Part shown: piece by piece, positions 56,150 to 64,000 of the stretch
How positions within the stretch are numbered: the stretch's first letter is position 1
Layout: each line of letters starts with the position of its first letter
Source of the DNA: Prochlorococcus sp. AG-418-F08
Lineage (GTDB): Bacteria > Cyanobacteriota > Cyanobacteriia > PCC-6307 > Cyanobiaceae
NCBI GenBank assembly: GCA_003214295.1
Contig: QCLV01000002.1
Span: 1-64,000, forward strand
Direction: 5' to 3'
Length of the DNA: 64,000 nt
Position numbers and translations under genes: made by a program
Notes under the pieces: generated by a model
Database searches by the model: none
What the model was told of the DNA's origin: nothing
The model's input: only the letters and a program-made list of their open reading frames with translations

Positions 56150-56335
56150 ATGTATGGTCTTTACGACAAAGAAGGAATACTAAGATTTGTAGACTCAGAC
56201 AAAGATGCATGCATTGCATATGCAGAACTATTCGAGTTAGGTTCTACAAATTATTGTCTAATGGATTTAGCAAGTGATAAAAAAAAAGTAATAGCTTCTA
56301 ATCTTGATCAGAATCTGGGAGGGAACAACAATTAA
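56150..56335 (+). CDS. Small hypothetical protein
   Basis: 61 aa ORF MYGLYDKEGILRFVDSDKDACIAYAELFEL...; overlaps the 3' end of the opposite-strand regulator. Confidence 0.6.
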   Translation: MYGLYDKEGILRFVDSDKDACIAYAELFELGSTNYCLMDLASDKKKVIASNLDQNLGGNNN

Positions 56336-56576
56336 AACCATCCCTGCAAATCTTTCCATTATCCATTGCCCAATTCAAAAGTGCAACTCTATTTTTTGAA
56401 CCAGTTTTTGTAAACATATTACTTACATGATTATCAACAGTTCTTTTACTAATAGTAAGTTTTACTGCAATTTCTTGATTTGTAAGCCCATCAGCTACAA
56501 GATCGATGATTTCCATCTCTCTTGCGGAGAGGCCCATCATATCAATGTTGTTTACTTCTTCTTCAACCATTTGCAT
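56298..56576 (-). CDS. pedR: LuxR-type HTH regulator, PedR-like
   Basis: 92 aa; LSAREMEIIDLVADGLTNQEIAVKLTISKRTVDNHVSNMFTKTG with Cys-containing tail ICRDGFNCC. Confidence 0.8.
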   Translation of the reverse strand: MQMVEEEVNNIDMMGLSAREMEIIDLVADGLTNQEIAVKLTISKRTVDNHVSNMFTKTGSKNRVALLNWAMDNGKICRDGFNCCSLPDSDQD

Positions 56577-56625
56577 TTAAACAGTTCCTTTTTTATATTA
56601 ATTAAGTTTAGCAATCCAATCACAC

Positions 56626-57543
56626 TTGTTACCAAGTAGAAAACAAAAGCAATTGAAATCAAAACTTCAGCAGACTTTAGAAAAAAAATCCAAGGTAATT
56701 ACAGCAGAGTTAATGCCGCCTAGAGGTGGAAGCCCCATAAGATCTCTTAAGATAGCACAACTTCTGAAAGATAAGGTACATGCAGTTAACATTACCGACG
56801 GAAGTAGGGCAGTAATGAGAATGTGCAGCTTGGCAATGTCCAAACTATTACTGGAACATGGAATAGAACCAGTAATGCAAATATCTTGCAGAGATCGTAA
56901 TAAAATTGCTTTACAATCAGATATTCTTGGAGCAAATGCTTTAGGAATTAAAAACATCCTATGCATTACTGGTGATTCAGTAAAAGCTGGGGATCAAAAA
57001 GATGCTAAAGCGGTTCACCAGTTTGAATCAGTAAGATTACTAAAACAAATTCAGGCCTTCAATAATGGAATTGATCCTACTTTTGGGGAACTTCCTGATG
57101 AAAAAACATTTATATTTGCAGGAGCGGCGGCAGATCCAAATTGCAGGAGTCAAAAAAGTTTAGAAAATAGAATGCGAAAGAAAAAAGAGGCTGGAGCTCA
57201 ATTTATTCAAACTCAAATGGTTATGGAAAGAGAAAATTTAATTGAATTTTGTGAAAAAATAGCAAAGCCATTAGAGATTCCTGTAATTGCTGGTGTATTC
57301 CTTTTGAAGTCTTACAAAAATGCTCTTTTCATAAACAAATATGTCCCGGGTGCCAACATCCCTGAAAATATACTAAAACGTCTTAAAGATGCTAAAAACC
57401 CATTAGAAGAAGGTATTCAAATTGCAGCCGAACAAGCGCAAGACTTTTTTGATATAGCGAATGGCATTCATCTTATGGCAATAAAAACGGAGCATTTAAT
57501 CCCTGAGATACTTGAAAAGGCAAATCTTAATCTGGAATATTAA
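56626..57543 (+). CDS. metF: Methylenetetrahydrofolate reductase
   Basis: VITAELMPPRGGSP, VNITDGSRAVMRMCSLA, CITGDS; non-ATG start. Confidence 0.88.
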   Translation: MLPSRKQKQLKSKLQQTLEKKSKVITAELMPPRGGSPIRSLKIAQLLKDKVHAVNITDGSRAVMRMCSLAMSKLLLEHGIEPVMQISCRDRNKIALQSDILGANALGIKNILCITGDSVKAGDQKDAKAVHQFESVRLLKQIQAFNNGIDPTFGELPDEKTFIFAGAAADPNCRSQKSLENRMRKKKEAGAQFIQTQMVMERENLIEFCEKIAKPLEIPVIAGVFLLKSYKNALFINKYVPGANIPENILKRLKDAKNPLEEGIQIAAEQAQDFFDIANGIHLMAIKTEHLIPEILEKANLNLEY

Positions 57544-58705
57544 TTAAATCAGTACCTAACAATTCTGCCATTGCTTTCTGCTGAGGAGATGGCTCAGTCA
57601 TATCTGATCTTCTTGAATCTGTTATCAACCAATCCAAAGATGCATCTTGCAAATCAAAATGATCTCCATTTTTGCCTACACAGTAACGGCCAAATACTAA
57701 TTTATCCACTAGTCGCACACCTTTACCAATTTTGGAATAATCAAAAATAATTGAATTATCAATTGTTGCACCTTCGCAAATACAACAACTTGGGCCAATC
57801 ATTGAAGGTCCAATAATTGTTGCACCATTTTCTATTCTAGTCATTCCACCTATATATACGGGCCCAGTAATATTAACTTCGTCCCAGTTAGCAGCGACAT
57901 TTAATCCCGTAAATACTCCAGGTTTAACTTCTTTGCCAGGTATCTCAACTTGTCTTACCTTTCCTTGTAATACATTACGAATAGCACTCCAATAATCAGG
58001 AACTTTTCCAATATCTACCCATTCGAAATCCATTGGAAGCGCGAAAAATGGCAAATCCATCTCAACAAGTTTAGGAAATAGATCAGCACCAATATCAAAT
58101 TTTTTATCAGATGGGATGTAATTAAAGATTTCAGGTTCAAAAAGATATATTCCTGTATTTATAGAGTCACTTAAAGCTTGATCAACTGTTGGCTTTTCCT
58201 GAAAAGCCTTTATTCGGCCGTTTTCATCAGAAACTACGACACCATAACTTGATACTTGATCTTTGGTTACCTTCTTTGTTATTAAGCTCGCAATAGCTCT
58301 TTTTTGCTTATGTTTTTTAACAGCTTGAGTTAAATCTAAATCAACTAAAGCATCGCCACATAAAACAACAAAAGTTTCATCAAAGAAATTTTGAAAATCC
58401 TGAATTTTTTTTAATCCTCCTGCAGATCCCAAAGCATCACCTATTAATTCTCCATCTTCAATTCTTCCCTCAAAACTATAAGCAATTTCTACTCCAAATC
58501 TTTGACCATCCCTAAAATAATTTTCAATTTCTTCAGCCAGATGAGAAACATTTACCATTATTTCCTTAAAGTTATGTTCTCTTAAAAGTTCCAAGAGAAA
58601 CTCCATAACAGGTTTTTGCAAAATCGGAATCATCGGTTTCGGAATAACATGCGTAATAGGCTGAACACGTGTTCCTTTACCTGCCGCAAGTATCATTGCC
58701 TTCAT
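57527..58705 (-). CDS. NDP-sugar pyrophosphorylase (mannose-1-phosphate guanylyltransferase-like)
   Basis: MILAAGKGTRVQPITHVIPKPMIPI, VVLCGDALVDLDL, left-handed beta-helix-like C-terminus. Confidence 0.92.
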   Translation of the reverse strand: MKAMILAAGKGTRVQPITHVIPKPMIPILQKPVMEFLLELLREHNFKEIMVNVSHLAEEIENYFRDGQRFGVEIAYSFEGRIEDGELIGDALGSAGGLKKIQDFQNFFDETFVVLCGDALVDLDLTQAVKKHKQKRAIASLITKKVTKDQVSSYGVVVSDENGRIKAFQEKPTVDQALSDSINTGIYLFEPEIFNYIPSDKKFDIGADLFPKLVEMDLPFFALPMDFEWVDIGKVPDYWSAIRNVLQGKVRQVEIPGKEVKPGVFTGLNVAANWDEVNITGPVYIGGMTRIENGATIIGPSMIGPSCCICEGATIDNSIIFDYSKIGKGVRLVDKLVFGRYCVGKNGDHFDLQDASLDWLITDSRRSDMTEPSPQQKAMAELLGTDLINIPD

Positions 58706-58753
58706 GAATTCAAAACCTCTTTTAAAAGATTATACGTTATTACTAATAAGCTC

Positions 58754-59575
58754 CTAAACAGCAGAAGGATAATTCTTGGGTACATCAAGATTATCTATAG
58801 GCAATTGAGCTAAACCTCCTTTAGGAATTATTCTTTTAATTTGAATTGGGCCATATAAGGAGTTAATTTGTTTAATTTCAATTTTGTTTTCAGATGATAA
58901 AAATAATAAGGCCCAAAAAACCCCCAAACGATCTTTATCTAAATCATTTTTTACAACAGTTTTCCATTTCTCAACTAGATATTCAAAATCTGTCCACTGT
59001 AATGCTTTTTCCCAACCATCAATAAATTTACCTAGTGCTTTAGTGGTTTCCGGTAGTTTCTCACGATGAGCTAATGATTTCACTTGAGCAATTAAAGCTT
59101 TATCTGAATATTTTTTATTTCTTTTTCTCTTCATTAGTAGAAGGTCTTGGGTTTCTATAATTTCAGCAATAGACTCTAACTGACTTACAAGTTCTCCCAG
59201 AGTGGTCGTACGTTTGAGAATTGGTTGTGCTATTGATCTTCTCCTTAGATATTTTTCAGGATATTTTGGTATGTCAAATTCTTGGTCAATCCAATCTTGA
59301 TCATCCAAGTCAAAATCATCTTCAAAATCGGAAGAATTTTCTTTGAAAACATCAGATTCCAAAACTTGAGCCTTTAAATTAACTAATACAGAAGCAGCAA
59401 AAAATGCTTCGCTTGTCTCTGATAAATCCTTTTGATAGGAACTTTTACTATTTGATTTGCTGCCAAAAGATTGTGAATATTGCTCTAAAAAACTATCAAT
59501 TACACTTATTACATCAATATCCCATGGATCAAGATCACCTTTACCTGCGGCGTCTTGAAGAAACTTAATCAACAA
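58754..59575 (-). CDS. scpA: Segregation and condensation protein A-like
   Basis: LIKFLQDAAGKGDLDPWDIDVISVIDSFL, FFAASVLVNLKAQVL; TTG start, may begin further upstream. Confidence 0.82.
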   Translation of the reverse strand: MLIKFLQDAAGKGDLDPWDIDVISVIDSFLEQYSQSFGSKSNSKSSYQKDLSETSEAFFAASVLVNLKAQVLESDVFKENSSDFEDDFDLDDQDWIDQEFDIPKYPEKYLRRRSIAQPILKRTTTLGELVSQLESIAEIIETQDLLLMKRKRNKKYSDKALIAQVKSLAHREKLPETTKALGKFIDGWEKALQWTDFEYLVEKWKTVVKNDLDKDRLGVFWALLFLSSENKIEIKQINSLYGPIQIKRIIPKGGLAQLPIDNLDVPKNYPSAV

Positions 59576-59698
59576 TCTAGGTCCTAATTGTTGTCTATGA
59601 ATAGGGTTATAGTTAGATATTTTTAAATAGGTAATAACTATACATAAGATATACCCTTAATTATTGAATGCCAAACAATATCGCATTAATTTTAAAAC

Positions 59699-61339
59699 TT
59701 ATATAGTTGGAGCTTTTAAGATCTCATTTGTTTTAGTTCCTGAAAAAATATTTGTTTTCACAGCACCTTTAACTGCAGTTAAATCTCGATCGACCAAATT
59801 ATTGATAGATGCAATGTAACTTTCAGTTACTAATCTTGGGTACAAACCTATTCCAATAATCGGTAAAAGTAAACAAGCAATAATATAAACTTCCCTTGGC
59901 TCTGCATCTATAAGTTTTCGTTCTTCGATCAATTTAGGATTTTCTTTACCAAAGAAAATTTCTCGTAACATTGAAAGTAGATAAATAGGAGTAAGTATTA
60001 CACCGATAGCAGCTAAAGAGGCCATAGCTACCCTGAACGGAAGAGTATACACTTCATCAGTAACAAATCCTGTAAATACCATCAATTCGGAAACAAATCC
60101 ACTCATCCCAGGCAAAGCTAGGGAAGCAAGCGAGCAAGCAGTCCATAGGGCAAACATGATTCTCATTTTTTGTCCTACACCACTCATTTCATCAAGTTTA
60201 AGAGTCTTTGTTCTGTCATAGGTGGCACCAACAAGAAAAAATAAACTTGCACCGATTAATCCATGACTAACCATTTGCAGCATAGCTCCACTTGTTCCAA
60301 GGCTACTAAAACTCCCTATACCAATAAGAACGAAACCCATATGACTAATCGAACTATATGCAATTTTTCTTTTAAGATTTCTTTGAGCAAAAGAAGTTAA
60401 TGCAGCATAAATTATATTGACTACCCCTAGAACTATTAATAATGGGGCAAATTGAGCATGAGCAACGGGTAATAATTGTGCATTAAATCTTAAAAGAGCA
60501 TATCCTCCCATCTTTAATAAAATTCCTGCTAGAAGCATATGAACAGGAGCTGTAGCCTCTCCATGAGCATCTGGAAGCCAAGTATGAAGAGGTACTATTG
60601 GTAGTTTCACTCCAAATGCAATTAAAAGCCCGACGTAACATAATATTTGGAATTTTTGACTGAAATCTTGAGCTGCCAAGTGAGAAAACTCAAAGTTAGG
60701 AATTTCTGTACCATAGAATCCCATTGCTAACGCTGCCAAAAGAATAAAGATAGAACTACCAGCTGTATAAATAATGAATTTTGTTGCTGCATATTGTCGA
60801 TTTTTGCCACCCCATATAGCCAGTAATAAATAAACGGGAATTAACTCAAGTTCCCAAGTTAGAAAGAATAAAAGCATATCTTGTACTGCAAACACAGCTA
60901 TTTGCCCACCATCCATAACCAATATCAAAAAGAAAAATAACTTTGGTTTGAACTTAACTGGCCATGCAGCAAGAACTGCTAAAGCAGTTATAAAACTAGT
61001 CAATAATATTAAAGGCATAGACATGCCATCAGCGCCAACAGACCAAGTAAGACCTAAATCAGGGAGCCAGCTAATATTTTCTTTCAGTTGAACATTTTCA
61101 TTACTAATATCAAAGCCATTTATATATGAACCTACAGTTATTAAAAAAGTTATTAATGCAATAGACAATGCAAACCATCTCACCTCTTTGCCATCCCCTT
61201 TGTCTGGGAAAAAAGGTATCACAAATGCACTACCAATTGGGAATAAAATTGAAGCAGATAACCATGGAAAATTAGAGATTCCAGCTCCCAAAGTTCCCAA
61301 AATTTGTGTCGCAAAATGTGTATGAAAATAAGTACTCAA
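59699..61339 (-). CDS. ndhD: NAD(P)H-quinone oxidoreductase subunit 4
   Basis: [55 protein letters not shown]. Confidence 0.96.
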   Translation of the reverse strand: MSTYFHTHFATQILGTLGAGISNFPWLSASILFPIGSAFVIPFFPDKGDGKEVRWFALSIALITFLITVGSYINGFDISNENVQLKENISWLPDLGLTWSVGADGMSMPLILLTSFITALAVLAAWPVKFKPKLFFFLILVMDGGQIAVFAVQDMLLFFLTWELELIPVYLLLAIWGGKNRQYAATKFIIYTAGSSIFILLAALAMGFYGTEIPNFEFSHLAAQDFSQKFQILCYVGLLIAFGVKLPIVPLHTWLPDAHGEATAPVHMLLAGILLKMGGYALLRFNAQLLPVAHAQFAPLLIVLGVVNIIYAALTSFAQRNLKRKIAYSSISHMGFVLIGIGSFSSLGTSGAMLQMVSHGLIGASLFFLVGATYDRTKTLKLDEMSGVGQKMRIMFALWTACSLASLALPGMSGFVSELMVFTGFVTDEVYTLPFRVAMASLAAIGVILTPIYLLSMLREIFFGKENPKLIEERKLIDAEPREVYIIACLLLPIIGIGLYPRLVTESYIASINNLVDRDLTAVKGAVKTNIFSGTKTNEILKAPTI

Positions 61340-61424
61340 TTTAATAAGAAATTTATCTTAAGTAAAGTCTAGAAATTTTCTGTATTTTTTCACCCCAATG
61401 GACAGTGAAGACACACAATTGTAA

Positions 61425-63446
61425 TTAAGATACTTGAGGAGATTGAATACCAAATATGGCAACTAGTAGAATTACGCCTCCAAAAACAATAAGCGCGTAA
61501 AATTGAGCCTTACCAGTCTCAAAATATTTTAAACCTTCTCCACTACCTAAAGTTATAAGTCCAGTAAGATTTACGACGCCATCAACAACCTTAGAATCAA
61601 CCTCTAAGACTTCTTTAGCAAGTTTTCTACTACCCTTAACAAAAAGTTTTTCATTAATATCATCTAAATACCATTTATTGGATAAAAATCTGTTGATACT
61701 AGGAAACCTCTCGGCAAATAAAACTGATAAATTAATTTTTTTCACAAAATATGCCTGATAAGCAATGATGATTCCAGCTGATGCAATAAGAACTGAAGCT
61801 ATCGCTAAAGGCAAAAATTCTTTTAATTCGAAAGCTTTTGCAGCAGTCTCTGCTTCTTCAGGATCTAGTAGATTTGCAATTTTGCTATCCCATGGAAGTC
61901 CCATAAAACCGATAATTAGAGACGGTACAGCTAAAAATACTAAGGGAAATGTCATTGACCAGGGTGACTCATGAATAGAGCCATGTTCTTCATGCAGTTC
62001 TTCATTTTCTTCATCTTGGTTTGTTTTAGAGGCAATTAGAAGCTCTTTTTGCAATTCTTTATTCTCTCCTCTGAAATCTCCTTCAAATGTCAAGAAATAA
62101 AGTCTAAACATATAAAAAGCAGTCATACCAGCTGTTAGAAGTCCTATAAACCAAAAAGCTGGAAATGATATAAAAGCATTTCCGAGTATCTCATCTTTAC
62201 TCCAAAAACCTGCCAATGGTGGAATACCACTAATTGCTACACAACCTATTAAAAATGTTGTTGATGTATATGGCATTTTTTTTCTTAAACCACCCATTAA
62301 TCTCATATCTTGAGCTAATACAGGCTGATGGCCAACCACTTCTTCCATAGCATGTATTACTGAACCAGATCCCAAAAATAGCATTGCTTTAAAGCAAGCA
62401 TGAGTAACTAAATGAAAAATTCCTGCTACTGGCGCTCCACACCCCATCGCAAGCATCATATACCCAAGCTGAGAAACTGTGCTGTAAGCTAAACCTTTTT
62501 TTAAATCCATTTGGGTCAACGCTATAGAGGCTCCTAAAAAACAAGTAATGGTGCCTACTAAAGCAATAATGAACTGAATAGAGGGGAATATTGAGTACAA
62601 AGGTTCGAGTCTTGCTACAAGAAATATTCCTGCAGCAACCATTGTTGCGGCATGGATAAGTGCAGAAATAGGTGTCGGGCCTTCCATCGCATCAGGCAAC
62701 CACACATGAAGAGGAAACTGAGCAGATTTTGCCATTGGCCCTAAAAAAACTAAAAAACAAAGCAGTAAAGCAGCCCACATAGGTATCGAATTATCAGATA
62801 TTGATTGAGAAATTCCAGTGGCTATTTCATTAAAATCAAAACTATTTGTTGCCCAAAATAGGCCAAGAATTCCTAGTAATAATCCAAAATCTCCCACTCT
62901 ATTAACAACAAATGCTTTTTGTGCAGCGTGGGCAGCGCCATCCCTGTCATACCAAAAACCAACCAACAAGTAAGAACACATCCCAACTAATTCCCAAAAA
63001 ACATAAATTTCTAATAAATTCGGACTAACTATTAATCCCATCATTGAACTACTAAATAATGCTAAATATGTAAAAAATCTGACATATCCTTTGTCATGCG
63101 CCATATAACCATGAGAGTAGATCATTACCAGCAAAGTTATAGTAGTTACAAGAGCAAGCATTACACTCCCCAAAGGATCAAGGATAAAACCCATCGGGAT
63201 TGTAAAATCCCCAGCACTAGCCCATACAAATAATTTTTCTACAGATTGATAACCATTGACTTGTTCAACAAGAGCTTTGTAACTAATTACCGCAGAAATG
63301 CCAACAAACGAAATAAGACCTACAGAAACAATTTCTCTGGAATTATTAATTTTCTTATTAATACTTATTAGGCCTAAACCAGAAAGCACTGCTCCAATAA
63401 GGGGGAAAACAGGAATTAACCAGGCAATTTCTGAAGCTTGAGGCAT
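61425..63446 (-). CDS. ndhF: NAD(P)H-quinone oxidoreductase subunit 5
   Basis: ELVGMCSYLLVGFWYDRDGAAHAAQKAFVVNRVGDFG, FPLHVWLPDAMEGPTPISALIHAATMVAAG. Confidence 0.96.
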   Translation of the reverse strand: MPQASEIAWLIPVFPLIGAVLSGLGLISINKKINNSREIVSVGLISFVGISAVISYKALVEQVNGYQSVEKLFVWASAGDFTIPMGFILDPLGSVMLALVTTITLLVMIYSHGYMAHDKGYVRFFTYLALFSSSMMGLIVSPNLLEIYVFWELVGMCSYLLVGFWYDRDGAAHAAQKAFVVNRVGDFGLLLGILGLFWATNSFDFNEIATGISQSISDNSIPMWAALLLCFLVFLGPMAKSAQFPLHVWLPDAMEGPTPISALIHAATMVAAGIFLVARLEPLYSIFPSIQFIIALVGTITCFLGASIALTQMDLKKGLAYSTVSQLGYMMLAMGCGAPVAGIFHLVTHACFKAMLFLGSGSVIHAMEEVVGHQPVLAQDMRLMGGLRKKMPYTSTTFLIGCVAISGIPPLAGFWSKDEILGNAFISFPAFWFIGLLTAGMTAFYMFRLYFLTFEGDFRGENKELQKELLIASKTNQDEENEELHEEHGSIHESPWSMTFPLVFLAVPSLIIGFMGLPWDSKIANLLDPEEAETAAKAFELKEFLPLAIASVLIASAGIIIAYQAYFVKKINLSVLFAERFPSINRFLSNKWYLDDINEKLFVKGSRKLAKEVLEVDSKVVDGVVNLTGLITLGSGEGLKYFETGKAQFYALIVFGGVILLVAIFGIQSPQVS

Positions 63447-63479
63447 GTTCTAAAAAACTTATAGTTTGATTTTAAACTG

Positions 63480-64000
63480 TCAATTGAAAAATTCCGACAA
63501 AAATGATGAATTAAATGTTTTAACGACAATATTTATATACTTATGGGACCACCAAAGCACGCCTATTGCAATCAATATGCCAAGTTGAGATAACTTAAAA
63601 AATTCTTTAATTTTAAATTCTTGCCTTCCTTCAAGTATTGCTATAAAAGGGATTATAGAAGTACTTTTTCTAAACTTTTCAAACTCTTCTCCAAATCTAT
63701 TTGCTAATCTCTTATCCCCATGCCAGATTGCAAAAAGATGATGCAAAACTAAGCCAATAGAAGTTACTAATGTGAATGATGTACCAATCCATAGAGTATG
63801 AGCAAAACACCAAATTATCTGACCAAATGCTTGTGGATGTCTCGTGATTCGCATTATCCCAGTTCCATAGATTCGTACTTTAGGTTTTAAAACCGAAGGA
63901 ATTTCTAGCAAGTTGTAAGTAGCGGGATATAAAAATAAAAAACTTATTGCAGTTAAGAACCAAACGACTATAAAAACAAAATTATTACCCTGTAAATTCC
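63480..64000 (-). CDS. NnrU/isoprenylcysteine-methyltransferase-fold membrane protein (zeta-carotene isomerase-like), truncated at window edge
   Basis: MRITRHPQAFGQIIWCFAHTLWIGTSFTLVTSIGLVLHHLFAIWHGDKRL; frame stays open from 63911 to 64000. Confidence 0.78.
   Translation of the reverse strand, partial: NLQGNNFVFIVVWFLTAISFLFLYPATYNLLEIPSVLKPKVRIYGTGIMRITRHPQAFGQIIWCFAHTLWIGTSFTLVTSIGLVLHHLFAIWHGDKRLANRFGEEFEKFRKSTSIIPFIAILEGRQEFKIKEFFKLSQLGILIAIGVLWWSHKYINIVVKTFNSSFLSEFFN

Noticed and set aside
56667-56966. Minus-strand 99-aa ORF
   Set aside because: Antisense to metF conserved core

Overview
The window looks like a conserved backbone stretch of a high-light-adapted Prochlorococcus genome: AT-rich, short intergenic gaps, cyanobacterial gene content and order. 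The lineage is inferred from recognised proteins, not from a search. Contents from left to right: SulP/SbtA/SbtB bicarbonate-uptake cluster; thioredoxin-reductase-like flavoprotein; ABC1 kinase; enolase; ClpB/C-type ATPase followed by secE-nusG-rplK-rplA-[L10 leader]-rplJ-rplL; rnhA, pyrD, cobC-like, murG, pgk, rbgA, rluD, relA/spoT, mnmE, nadC, argS, hisC-like; pabA/trpG, dgkA, ybeY, prfB (with a programmed +1 frameshift); grxC-gshB; phylloquinone genes menF/menA/menC/menE/menI; NDH-1 genes ndhH, ndhA-I-G-E, ndhD and ndhF; chlM, purE, cysC, trpB, gltA, nadK, a PedR-like regulator, metF and scpA. I found no CRISPR array, transposon, prophage or obvious new multi-gene system, and recognised no tRNA or rRNA. 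The strongest observations are: (i) an inverted, internally deleted SulP segment at the left edge, probably an assembly or amplification chimera; (ii) the prfB CUU-UGA-C frameshift, missed by the ORF track; (iii) a TrxR-like protein with a CATC centre but degraded NADPH-binding motifs; (iv) a structured L10 leader; (v) a metallo-beta-lactamase-like protein lacking HxHxDH; (vi) several intergenic palindromes.
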